Source: Hephaestia sp. MAHUQ-44
GTDB taxonomy: Bacteria; Pseudomonadota; Alphaproteobacteria; Sphingomonadales; Sphingomonadaceae
Direction of reading: 5' to 3'
Assembly: GCF_023806085.1 (NCBI RefSeq)
Contig: NZ_JAMSLX010000019.1
Coordinates: 1 to 59,804, forward strand
Length of the DNA stretch: 59,804 nt
Shown here: positions 52,635-59,804 of the stretch, in pieces
How the letters are laid out: every line of letters starts with the position of its first letter
Position numbering within the stretch: the stretch's first letter is position 1
Position numbers and translations under genes: made by a program
Notes under the pieces: model-generated
The model's database searches: none
What the model saw: only the letters and a program-made list of their open reading frames with translations
Told to the model about the DNA's origin: nothing

Positions 52635-52671
52635 CAATTTCATTGACTGTCGCGAGTGCGTATGGCAAAGT

Positions 52672-52685
52672 CACATTAACGCTAT
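52672..52685. promoter_or_regulatory. Putative LacI-regulator operator (site 3)
   Basis: CACATTAACGCTAT differs from site 2 at two of 14 positions. It sits about 200 bases upstream of the FAD gene, on the side expected to control the catabolic operon. Confidence 0.45.
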
Positions 52686-52883
52686 CTAACTTGGCCGTGA
52701 TTGGCAGATAGCCGCATGGAGGGAGCAAGGTTCGATCATGCCGTCGCCGCGCACTGTCTGCCATTGGCGCCCGTCCGGGCACCGCCAGCCGGTTTGCGTC
52801 GCCGGTTGAGGTAGGTCAGGCCACGGCAATTCATCGTTTCTCCTCACCTCCCAACTCCGCTCATAAAAAGAAGCCTGTCCGCG

Positions 52884-54257
52884 ATGTTCAAACAGAATGC
52901 GTCGATCCATCTACCCAGCAGCGAGGTGTCCGTCGTCGGCAGTTACGACGTCATCGTCTGTGGTGGCGGGCCGGCGGGCCTGATCGCGGCGGCGGCCGCG
53001 GCGCGCAACGGCGCGAAGACGTTGCTGATCGAGCGCTATGGCTTTCTCGGCGGCATGTCGACGAGCGCGCTGGTAACGCCGATCAGCGAATTCCGTCATT
53101 TCGGCAAGCAGCATATCGGCGGAATCCCGTTCGAACTCCTGCAGAAAGCGGCCGAGCTTGGCGGTGCCGACATTACGCTCGAAAGCGGCAACTTTCCCGT
53201 CAACGACGAAATCATGAAACTCGCCGCGCAGCGCCTTCTGCTCGAAAGCGGGGTGACGCTTCTCTACCATAGCTGGTTTTCGGACTGCGTGATGGAGGGC
53301 GATCGCGTGAGCCATGTCATCGTGCAGAACAAGGCGGGCCGCGTGGCCTACGCAGCGGAGATATTCGTCGATTGCACCGGCGATGCAGATCTCGTGCGGG
53401 CGGCGGGTTTCCCCACGACGAAGGGCGATGTCCTGCAACCGGCAACGCTGTGGTTCCAGTTGGGTGGCGTCGATACCGACGCGCTCGGCCATCTTTTCCG
53501 CGATGCAGTCGATGGGATGCTGCCGGTATCCGACGTGATCCGCAGCCGCCTGCTCGACCTCAACGAACAAGGCGAGATTCCGATTTTTGGCGGGCCGTGG
53601 ATCAACAAATTCTTCCAGGACGGGATGGTGAGCATCAACGTGCTCCGCGAGGCGACCGATGCGAGCGATCCGGCGTGGTTCACCCGGACCGAATGCAGCC
53701 TGCGCGAAAACCTGCACCTCATCATCGAGATATTGCGCCGCGAATTTCCGGAATTTCGGGATTGCTGGCTGGCGAAATCGGGCATCCAGACCGGAGTGCG
53801 CGAATCGTACCATATCGTCGGCCTCTACGAGCTGCAAAGAGACGACATCCTCTTTCCGAAGGCGTTTCCCGACACGATCGCGAAAGGCGCGCACGTCATC
53901 GACATCCACGCCAGCGACAGCAACGACCAGAACGGCCTCGTCATTCCGCGGCAGGAGTATAACGTCCCCTTCCGCTGTCTCGTACCGCAAGGCAGCGTCA
54001 ACCTCGTCACGGCGGGGCGCTGTCTCAGCGCGGACGGCCCTGGATTCGGCTCGGTTCGAGTCATGGCGACCTGCATGGCAATGGGCCAGGGCGCCGGAAC
54101 GGCCGCCGCGCTGAGCGTCCAACACGGGTACAGCATGTCCGACATGAACTTCGAGCATCTGCGGCAGACGTTGATCGAGCAAGGTGCGGTCGTCGATTTC
54201 GACAACGTCATCAACCCCGAGGCACCGATCGAATTGTCGGTCTACCCGGCAATCTGA
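52884..54257 (+). CDS. FAD-dependent oxidoreductase (FAD_oxidored family)
   Basis: The 457-residue protein has a Rossmann FAD motif VIVCGGGPAGLIAAAAAARNG at about residues 24-44 and the family block ERYGFLGGMSTSALVTP. A second FAD-contact region is FVDCTGDADLVRAAGF. The C-terminal GRCLSADGPGFGSVRVMATCM is conserved in FAD_oxidored (PF12831) proteins of sugar-acid clusters. It probably oxidises a carbohydrate derivative. No signal peptide is present. It starts the five-gene plus-strand operon. Confidence 0.83.
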   Translation: MFKQNASIHLPSSEVSVVGSYDVIVCGGGPAGLIAAAAAARNGAKTLLIERYGFLGGMSTSALVTPISEFRHFGKQHIGGIPFELLQKAAELGGADITLESGNFPVNDEIMKLAAQRLLLESGVTLLYHSWFSDCVMEGDRVSHVIVQNKAGRVAYAAEIFVDCTGDADLVRAAGFPTTKGDVLQPATLWFQLGGVDTDALGHLFRDAVDGMLPVSDVIRSRLLDLNEQGEIPIFGGPWINKFFQDGMVSINVLREATDASDPAWFTRTECSLRENLHLIIEILRREFPEFRDCWLAKSGIQTGVRESYHIVGLYELQRDDILFPKAFPDTIAKGAHVIDIHASDSNDQNGLVIPRQEYNVPFRCLVPQGSVNLVTAGRCLSADGPGFGSVRVMATCMAMGQGAGTAAALSVQHGYSMSDMNFEHLRQTLIEQGAVVDFDNVINPEAPIELSVYPAI

Positions 54258-54288
54258 TCCCCCGCTGAAGGGAGGAAAGGTTCGTCAC

Positions 54289-55059
54289 ATGAGGCTTGAG
54301 GGCAAGACCGCTCTGATCACCGGAGCAGCACGCGGCCTCGGCCTGGAATTCGCCCGTGCCTATATCGTGGAGGGCGCGACCGTGGCGCTCGCGGACGTCG
54401 ACGGCGACGGCGTGCGCAACGCCGCGGCGGCGCTTGGCCCCGGTGCTCTCGCGATCCGGATGGATGTGAGCCGACAGGACGAGATTGATGCGGGCTTCGC
54501 CGAGGCGATCGGCAAGCTCGGGCATCTCGACATCGTGATCAACAACGCCGCGCTCTTCACGGCAGCGCCAACCGCCGAGGTCACGCGGGCGGAGTATGAC
54601 CGGGCCTTCGCCGTGAACGCCGGCGGCACCTTCTTTTGCCTGCAAGCGGCAGCGCGCCACATGATCGCGCGTGGCCGGGGCGGCAAGATCATCAACATGG
54701 CAAGCCAGGCCGGCCGCCGCGGGGAGCCTCTGGTCGGCGTCTATTGCGCGACCAAGGCGGCGGTGATCAGCATGACCCAATCCACAGGGCTGGATCTCAT
54801 CCGCTATGGCATCAATGTAAATGCGATCGCGCCGGGGGTTGTCGATGGCGCGCATTGGGAAGGCGTGGACGCGCATTTCGCAAGGCTCGAGAACCGTCCG
54901 CTGGGCGAGAAGAAGCGCATCGTCGGCGCGTCGGTGCCGCTCGGCCGCATGGCCCGGGCCGCGGATTTGACCGGCATGGCGATCTTCCTCGCCAGCGCCG
55001 AGGCGGATTACATCGTGGCCCAGACCTACGGCGTCGACGGCGGCAATTGGATGGCATGA
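54289..55059 (+). CDS. SDR-family oxidoreductase, paralogue 2
   Basis: The 256-residue classical SDR has TGAARGLG near residue 13, DVDGDG after the second strand (NAD+ preference), NNAA, the catalytic Ser in NMASQAGRRG and Tyr-x3-Lys as YCATK. Relatives include sorbitol (L-iditol) and galactitol dehydrogenases. ATG at 54289 follows a GGGAGGAAAGG ribosome site; an earlier in-frame start lies inside the FAD gene. It is followed one base later by the mannitol-dehydrogenase-family gene. Confidence 0.88.
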   Translation: MRLEGKTALITGAARGLGLEFARAYIVEGATVALADVDGDGVRNAAAALGPGALAIRMDVSRQDEIDAGFAEAIGKLGHLDIVINNAALFTAAPTAEVTRAEYDRAFAVNAGGTFFCLQAAARHMIARGRGGKIINMASQAGRRGEPLVGVYCATKAAVISMTQSTGLDLIRYGINVNAIAPGVVDGAHWEGVDAHFARLENRPLGEKKRIVGASVPLGRMARAADLTGMAIFLASAEADYIVAQTYGVDGGNWMA

Positions 55060-55060
55060 G

Positions 55061-56515
55061 ATGAGCGTCGCCCAGCCCCCATATGATCGCAGCCGATTGA
55101 CACCGGGAATCGTCCATATCGGTCTCGGCAATTTCCATCGCGCGCATATGGCGGTTTATCTCGACGATCTGTTCGCCCGCGGCGAAGGCCACGATTGGGC
55201 GATCCTGGGCGCGGGCGTCCGCCCGGCCGACGCAACGATGCGCGATGCGCTGAAGGCACAGGATTGCCTGTCGACAGTGATCGAACTCGATCCCGAGGGG
55301 AAACGCGCCCGGCGGGTCGGCGCGATGATCGATTTCATCGCCGTCGATCCGTCGAACGGGCCGCTAATTGCCGCGATGTCGCGGCCCGAAATCCGCATCG
55401 TTTCGATGACCGTCACCGAGGGCGGCTATTTCATCGATCCCGCCACCGGCCGGTTCGATCCGTCGGTACCCGAGATCGCTGCCGATGGCGCCGCCCCGGA
55501 TCGTCCGGCGACGGCTTTCGGCGCGATCATTGCCGCATTGAGGAACCGCCGTGATGCGGAGGTTGCCCCCTTCACGGTGCTGTCGTGCGACAACCTGCCC
55601 GACAACGGCGATGCGGCACGGGCGGCGACCATCGGGCTTGCCCGCCTGTCGGATCCCGATCTTGCCGAGTGGATCGATGCCAACGCAACCTTCCCGAACA
55701 GCATGGTCGATCGGATCGCGCCAGCGACGGGCCAGCGTGAACGCACAATAGCGACCGGGTTCGGCCTCGACGATCCGGTGCCCGTAACGTGCGAACCGTT
55801 CCGCCAATGGGCGTTGGAGGACAAGTTCGCCTCGGGACGCCCGGCGCTCGAGAAGGTGGGCGTTACCTTTACAGCCCACGTCCACGCTTTTGAAACGATG
55901 AAGATCCGTATCCTCAATGGCGGCCACGCGATCATCGCCTACCCAGGCGCGATCAAGGGCATCGGCGATGTTCATGAGGTGATGGCCGACGAAACGATCG
56001 CCGCATTCCTCGACAGGATCGAAACCGACGAAATCCTGCCGTTCGTGCCGCCCGTTCCGGGTCAGGATCTGGACGAATACAAGCGGCTGATCCTCGATCG
56101 CTTTGCCAACCCCGAGATCGCCGACACCGCACAGCGCCTGTGCTTCGACGGATCGAACCGGCAACCGAAGTTTATCATCCCCTCGATCCGCGACAACATC
56201 GCCAGCGGCGTCATGCCGGGGGGGCTGATCCTCGCCAGCGCATTGTGGTGCCGCTATTGCTACGGCGTCGATGAGCACGGGCAGACGATCGCCCCGAACG
56301 ACCCGAACTGGGAGGCGCTGACGGCCACGGCGCGCGAGGCGAAGCAGAACCCCGCCCGGTGGATCGGCATGCGCGCGATCTACGGCGATCTCGCGGACAA
56401 TCGCGATGTCGTCGCGGCCTTTGCGGAAGCGCTGGATCTCGTCTGGAGCCAGGGGGTGGACGCGGCCCTGTCGCGCTACGTCGCAGACCGGCCCGTGCGA
56501 GCACCCCATTCATGA
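55061..56515 (+). CDS. Mannitol dehydrogenase family protein (MtlK/UxuB-type)
   Basis: The 484-residue polyol-specific long-chain dehydrogenase has the N-terminal nucleotide motif IVHIGLGNFHRAHM and the catalytic triad of the family K281, N286 and H289 within MKIRILNGGHA. Members oxidise mannitol, arabinitol or sorbitol to ketoses or reduce fructuronate to mannonate. With a fructokinase gene two positions downstream, mannitol or sorbitol to fructose is the simplest reading. Fructuronate reductase would instead need the sugar-acid dehydratase genes. It follows the SDR stop by one base. Confidence 0.88.
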   Translation: MSVAQPPYDRSRLTPGIVHIGLGNFHRAHMAVYLDDLFARGEGHDWAILGAGVRPADATMRDALKAQDCLSTVIELDPEGKRARRVGAMIDFIAVDPSNGPLIAAMSRPEIRIVSMTVTEGGYFIDPATGRFDPSVPEIAADGAAPDRPATAFGAIIAALRNRRDAEVAPFTVLSCDNLPDNGDAARAATIGLARLSDPDLAEWIDANATFPNSMVDRIAPATGQRERTIATGFGLDDPVPVTCEPFRQWALEDKFASGRPALEKVGVTFTAHVHAFETMKIRILNGGHAIIAYPGAIKGIGDVHEVMADETIAAFLDRIETDEILPFVPPVPGQDLDEYKRLILDRFANPEIADTAQRLCFDGSNRQPKFIIPSIRDNIASGVMPGGLILASALWCRYCYGVDEHGQTIAPNDPNWEALTATAREAKQNPARWIGMRAIYGDLADNRDVVAAFAEALDLVWSQGVDAALSRYVADRPVRAPHS

Positions 56516-56534
56516 CCAGAGCGAGGACCGCAGG

Positions 56535-58094
56535 ATGACCCGATTTGCGTTCGACCGCCGTACTCTCCTTCGCGCCGGGGGGCACGCGGCGCTGTTCGCC
56601 GCGCTGGCGCGCACGCCGGCGCTGGCCGCACCCAAATTCCTCGATGATCCCTTTGCGCTGGGGGTCGCCTCGGGCGATCCCGCGCCCGACGGCTTCGTGA
56701 TCTGGACGCGCCTCGCGCCAAAGCCGCTCGAACCCCACGGCGGCATGGCTGCCACCGCGGTCCAGGTCGACTGGGAAGTGGCCGAGGACGACGCCTTCCG
56801 CAGAATCGTGCGCGCGGGCAAGGCGCTCGCCCGGCCCGAACTGGCGCATTCGGTTCATGTCGAGGTCGCGGGCCTCAGCAGCCATCGCCGCTATTGGTAT
56901 CGCTTCGTCGTCGACGGGATTCGCAGCGACACCGGCACGGTGCGCACCGCGCCCGCCGCCGGCGCAGCACTCGATCGGCTGCGCATCGCGGTCGCGGGCT
57001 GCCAGCATTACGAACGCGGGCTCTTTACCGCGTGGCGCCACATCAGCCGCGAAGCCGATCTCGACGCCGTCTATCATTACGGCGATTATATCTACGAGGG
57101 GAAGCCCGCCAGCGCGGCGGCGGCCACCAAGGCGCCCGTCGTCCGCCACCATGACAGCGACGAAATCTACAGCCTCGACGATTATCGGCGGCGTTACGCG
57201 CTCTACAAGATCGATCCCGATCTGAGGGCCGCGCATGCCGCCGCGGCGTTCGTGTCGTCGTTCGACGATCACGAGGTCGAAAACGATTGGTCGGGCGAAC
57301 TGGATGCGAGCAGCACGCCGCCTGAAATCTTCCTGCTGCGCCGGGCCGCGGCGATGCAGGCATGGTACGAACATAGTCCCGTGCGGATGCGCCAATTCCC
57401 CTATCACGGCGCACCGCAGACGTATCGGCGGCTCGATTTCGGCCGGCTGATGCGCCTTCATGTCCTCGACAAGCGCAGCTATCGCAGCATCCGCCTGTGC
57501 GAGAAGCCGGGCGACGGCAATTGCGTCGACACGCGCGAGGCGCCGGATACGATGCTGGGCGATGCGCAGGAACGCTGGCTCGGCGACGGCCTGACCGCCG
57601 CCTTCGACTGGAACCTGCTGGGGCTGGGCGGCCTCGTCATGCCTTTCGACCGTTCGTTGCAGAAAGTGCCCTCGAACGGCTACGACAACTGGACGGGCTA
57701 TCCCGACGCGCGCGAACGGCTGGTCAGGATGATCGGCGAGCGCGGCAAGAACGTCGTCATCACCGGGGGCGACAGCCATATGTTCTTCATCGGCAACGTG
57801 CCGTCGCGGCGCGGCGATCTCGAAAGCCCGCCGGTCGCGCCGGAGTTCCACGCGACCTCGATCAGTTCGAGCAGCAGCAACGGGCGCCCCATCGGCCCCG
57901 ATCCACGCAAGGCGACCAACCCGCACATCTCGATGATCCACGACCAGCGGGGCTATCTGCTGTTCGATGTCGCCCCGAAGGCCTGCACCGTCGATCTCCG
58001 CGTCGTCGATCAGGTGTTCACGCCGGGCGGCAACGCCAGCACGCTGGCGCGCTACCTTGTGGAACCCGGCAGGCCGGAGGCTATCAGGCTCTGA
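56535..58094 (+). CDS. phoD: PhoD-like alkaline phosphatase (Tat-exported), paralogue 2
   Basis: The 519-residue protein starts MTRFAFDRRTLLRAGG, a twin-arginine signal ending near ALAAPK. Metal-site motifs match paralogue 1: AVAGCQHYE, HYGDYIYEGK, SSFDDHEVENDW and VITGGDSHMFFIG. ATG at 56535 has GAGG about nine bases upstream; the frame is open to 56406 in the preceding gene. Being inside a sugar-catabolic operon, it suggests the substrate is a phosphorylated polyol or sugar, freed of phosphate before import. Paralogue 1 lies inverted at the other end of the island. Confidence 0.88.
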   Translation: MTRFAFDRRTLLRAGGHAALFAALARTPALAAPKFLDDPFALGVASGDPAPDGFVIWTRLAPKPLEPHGGMAATAVQVDWEVAEDDAFRRIVRAGKALARPELAHSVHVEVAGLSSHRRYWYRFVVDGIRSDTGTVRTAPAAGAALDRLRIAVAGCQHYERGLFTAWRHISREADLDAVYHYGDYIYEGKPASAAAATKAPVVRHHDSDEIYSLDDYRRRYALYKIDPDLRAAHAAAAFVSSFDDHEVENDWSGELDASSTPPEIFLLRRAAAMQAWYEHSPVRMRQFPYHGAPQTYRRLDFGRLMRLHVLDKRSYRSIRLCEKPGDGNCVDTREAPDTMLGDAQERWLGDGLTAAFDWNLLGLGGLVMPFDRSLQKVPSNGYDNWTGYPDARERLVRMIGERGKNVVITGGDSHMFFIGNVPSRRGDLESPPVAPEFHATSISSSSSNGRPIGPDPRKATNPHISMIHDQRGYLLFDVAPKACTVDLRVVDQVFTPGGNASTLARYLVEPGRPEAIRL

Positions 58095-58137
58095 TTGCCG
58101 CCCAAAGTTTTATCGTCACGACAGACCAGAGGGGTAC

Positions 58138-59034
58138 ATGGTACGTTCTCCGTTGATTGCCGGTCTCGAACTGGGGGGTACGAAATGCGTGGCCATTCTG
58201 GGCACGGGGCCCGACGATGTCCGGGCTTTTGAAACGGTGCCGACCACCGATCCGATGACGACATTGGCAGCGCTGGAGCAAGTGCTCGACGGCTGGCGCT
58301 TTGATGCGATCGGCGTCGCGTCGTTCGGTCCGCTCGATCTCGATCCGCACAGCCCCCGCTTTGGCTCCATCAGCGCGACGCCCAAACCCGGCTGGACCGG
58401 GACCGACCTCACACGCCGGTTCATGACGCGCTACGACAAGCCCTTGGCCATCCAGACCGACGTGATCGGCGCGGCACTCGCCGAGCAGCATTGGGGCGCC
58501 GCGCAGGGGCTGGCGAGTCATTGCTACATCACGATCGGCACGGGGGTAGGCGTCGGGCTGATTTCGGGCGGCCGGCCGGTGCAGGGCGCGGCGCATGGCG
58601 AAGCGGGCCATATGCATGTGCGCCGAGCCCCGGGAGATGACTTCGCAGGGACGTGCCCGTTTCATGGCGATTGTGTCGAGGGCCTGGTCTCGGGACCCGC
58701 GATCGCCAGGCGGTTCGGCCGGCCAGGGCGTGAGCTTGCAGACGACGGTAGCGAATGGGATTTGTTCGTCCACGATCTAACCGGGCTGTTGCATAATTTG
58801 GTCGTCACCGCGGCCCCCGAACGGATCGCGATCGGTGGTGGCGTCATAGCTTCTCGCGAACGGCTGTTTCCGAAGTTACGCTCAGCACTCGTCGCGAGCA
58901 TCGGCGCCTACGGATCGCTTGCGCTCTACGCCGACCAACTCGACCGTCGCTTGGGTCCACCTGGGCTGGCGGCAATGGCTGGCCCACTGGGAGCGCTCGC
59001 GATGGGCCTTCAGGCTGTGGACGCGCGCGGATAA
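58138..59034 (+). CDS. ROK-family fructokinase
   Basis: The 298-residue kinase has the ATP phosphate motif LELGGTKCVAIL at residues 10-21, catalytic Asp108 (TDV), GTGVGVGL around 134-141, and the zinc site His158, Cys173, His176 and Cys179 (GHMH and CPFHGDC). That CPFHGDC-type motif is typical of ROK fructokinases, rather than the CxCGxxGC of glucokinases. It should phosphorylate fructose from the dehydrogenase to fructose-6-phosphate. ATG at 58138 follows a GAGGGG ribosome site. It is the last intact gene of the operon, and a LysR pseudogene follows after two bases. Confidence 0.88.
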   Translation: MVRSPLIAGLELGGTKCVAILGTGPDDVRAFETVPTTDPMTTLAALEQVLDGWRFDAIGVASFGPLDLDPHSPRFGSISATPKPGWTGTDLTRRFMTRYDKPLAIQTDVIGAALAEQHWGAAQGLASHCYITIGTGVGVGLISGGRPVQGAAHGEAGHMHVRRAPGDDFAGTCPFHGDCVEGLVSGPAIARRFGRPGRELADDGSEWDLFVHDLTGLLHNLVVTAAPERIAIGGGVIASRERLFPKLRSALVASIGAYGSLALYADQLDRRLGPPGLAAMAGPLGALAMGLQAVDARG

Positions 59035-59036
59035 CG

Positions 59037-59642
59037 TTGGCACCGACCCTCGCGACACATCTGCTCATGCCGGACTTCGCCGAATTCTCGCGCCTTCACC
59101 CGGACATCGAGATGGAAATTTAATCATCCGGCGATCTCGCTAATCTGATGAACCGCGAGGCCGACGTCGCGATCCGCGTCGTGTACGATCGCAAGACTTT
59201 GCCGCTCAACCTTCACGGTCTGAAGGGACCGGAGCTGTTCGGAAACGTCTATATGTCCCGTGATCGGCTCGCCGCGTGGCATACGAGCGCGCCCGATCCT
59301 GTCCGGTGGATCGTCATCAGCCGCCATGGCAAACCGGACTGGGCCCACGAGGGTGAGGTCCGCACCGCTGGCGTTCCGTTCAGGGTCACCGATGCCCAGG
59401 CGCAGATCGTCGCGGTGCAACAGGGACTCGGCATCACGACGCTGCCATGTTTCGTCGCGGATGCCGACCCGCTGCTGGCGCGGGTGCGGGGCACCGACCT
59501 GCACTTATACTGAACCCTCTGGCTGCTCACCCAGGGGGGAACACGCAAGACAAGGCGCGTGCGGCTCTTTACCGAGTTCATCGCTCGCAGGCTCAGCACC
59601 TACGCGCCGCTGCTGGCGGGCTTGTCCTCATCGACACCCTAG
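59037..59642 (+). pseudogene. LysR-family regulator, effector-domain remnant with two in-frame stops
   Basis: The frame from 59037 reads LAPTLATHLLMPDFAEFSRL, then a TAA at 59121-59123, then SSGDLANLMNREADVAIRV, continuing to GTDLHLY, a TGA at 59511-59513, and TLWLLTQGGTRKTRRVRLFT to a TAG at 59640-59642. All parts are in one frame and match a LysR substrate-binding domain. The N-terminal helix-turn-helix is absent. Two nonsense codons without any frameshift, plus the truncation, show it is dead. The first stop replaces a sense codon before SSGDLAN; the second probably replaces GGA in the usual LYGTLWLLTQGE. Confidence 0.85.
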
Positions 59643-59732
59643 AGCGTTTTTCGACCGCATTGAATCGAAGGGGATTTCTCTGGTGGCCGATTTCTGATTC
59701 ATCATCCTTGCTGGTGAAGGAGGCTGGCATGG
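59643..59732. mobile_element. Likely left end of an IS630-type element
   Basis: IS630 elements insert at TA. A TA stands at 59640-59641, inside the stop codon of the LysR remnant, followed by GAGCGTTTTTCGACC. The transposase gene starts 91 bases later. No terminal repeat could be confirmed, because the other end lies outside the window. Confidence 0.45.
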
Positions 59733-59804
59733 ATGGGTCACGCACTGTCGATGGATTTGCGCACGCGGCTTCTGGCGGCGATTGACGAAGGGCTGAGTTG
59801 CCGC
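59733..59804 (+). CDS. IS630-family transposase, N-terminal fragment (cut by window edge)
   Basis: ATG at 59733 opens MGHALSMDLRTRLLAAIDEG, the standard opening helix-turn-helix of IS630-family transposases (SMDLRxRV pattern). AAGGAGG at about 59717-59723 is a strong ribosome site. Twenty-four codons lie in the window. The overlapping ATG at 59729 is in another frame. Confidence 0.8.
   Translation, partial: MGHALSMDLRTRLLAAIDEGLSCR

Larger units (their letters stand above)
52478..52883. promoter_or_regulatory. Divergent control region between LacI and the FAD-SDR-MtlK-PhoD-ROK operon
   Basis: These 406 bases contain an AT-rich core (52555-52690), two copies of the putative LacI operator (52536-52549 and 52672-52685) and the 14-base motif at 52621-52634. 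From 52690 to 52883 the sequence is GC-rich and forms a long leader before the FAD gene, with no recognisable riboswitch. Small frames there (for example ATG at 52738) have no family resemblance. Confidence 0.5.

Noticed and set aside
52686..52883. Small genes or a riboswitch in the leader of the FAD operon
   Set aside because: Short frames on both strands lack ribosome sites and resemblance; no known aptamer pattern was recognised.
56211..57941. 576-codon open frame on the minus strand opposite phoD and mtlK-type genes
   Set aside because: It spans two well-supported plus-strand genes and their junction, with low-complexity product.
1..59804. CRISPR array, rRNA or tRNA genes
   Set aside because: No regularly spaced repeats and no conserved RNA segments were seen on either strand.

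Overview
The window looks like chromosomal or large-replicon DNA from an alphaproteobacterium, most likely a member of the Sphingomonadaceae. The reasons are high GC with strong GC3 bias, two large TonB-dependent receptors tied to sugar and phosphate genes, a trb-type conjugation cluster in the order usual for sphingomonad integrative elements (traG, a ribbon-helix-helix gene, trbBCDEJLFGI, DUF2274, AlpA), and sphingomonad-style catabolic families. This placement is inferred from gene content, not from a marker gene. Both window ends cut into transposase genes: an IS5-type gene on the minus strand at 1-52 and an IS630-type gene on the plus strand at 59733-59804.

Region 1 (0.5-8.4 kb) is a defence island on the plus strand. 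It holds an AAA ATPase plus HNH nuclease pair resembling Septu, a three-gene ABC-three-component or Lamassu-like module (nuclease-like effector, small middle component, SMC-like ATPase with a CxxC hook), and a 538-residue protein of unknown function that ends in a HEPN-like R-x5-H motif. Region 2 (8.9-13.6 kb) is an exporter operon: TolC, HlyD-type fusion protein and two ABC-2 permeases, with no ATPase gene. Region 3 (14.4-16.4 kb) carries two toxin-antitoxin type loci, a fused nucleotidyltransferase-HEPN protein and a RES/Xre pair, that meet tail to tail.

Region 4 (16.6-28.6 kb) is the conjugative type IV secretion cluster. No relaxase, integrase, replication gene or recognisable trbK is present in the window, so it is one part of a larger element or a remnant. 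An RHS-repeat scrap at 28.9 kb marks a junction with the next region.

Region 5 (29-59 kb) is a catabolic island for a sugar or sugar acid, possibly phosphorylated. Its units are: a minus-strand TonB receptor with a PhoD-type phosphatase; a divergent plus-strand operon of enolase-superfamily dehydratase, GlcG/HbpS-like protein, MFS transporter, SDR and GMC oxidoreductase, followed by an IclR-SMP30 fusion; a minus-strand operon of TonB receptor, M20 amidohydrolase and two Tat-type phosphoesterases; an MFS transporter and a LacI regulator converging on a 35-bp perfect inverted repeat; and a plus-strand operon of FAD oxidoreductase, SDR, mannitol-dehydrogenase-family enzyme, a second PhoD and a ROK fructokinase. 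The last steps read naturally as polyol or uronate to ketose to fructose-6-phosphate. Outer-membrane uptake, periplasmic dephosphorylation, MFS import and cytoplasmic oxidation would then form one pathway. A LysR pseudogene with two in-frame stops closes the island.

The most notable observations are the IclR-SMP30 fusion whose lactonase domain appears to have lost metal ligands, the uncharacterised 538-residue protein beside two defence modules, three near-identical putative operators around the LacI locus, and a tiny 21-codon gene stitched by ATGA and GTGA overlaps between the dehydratase and GlcG-like genes.
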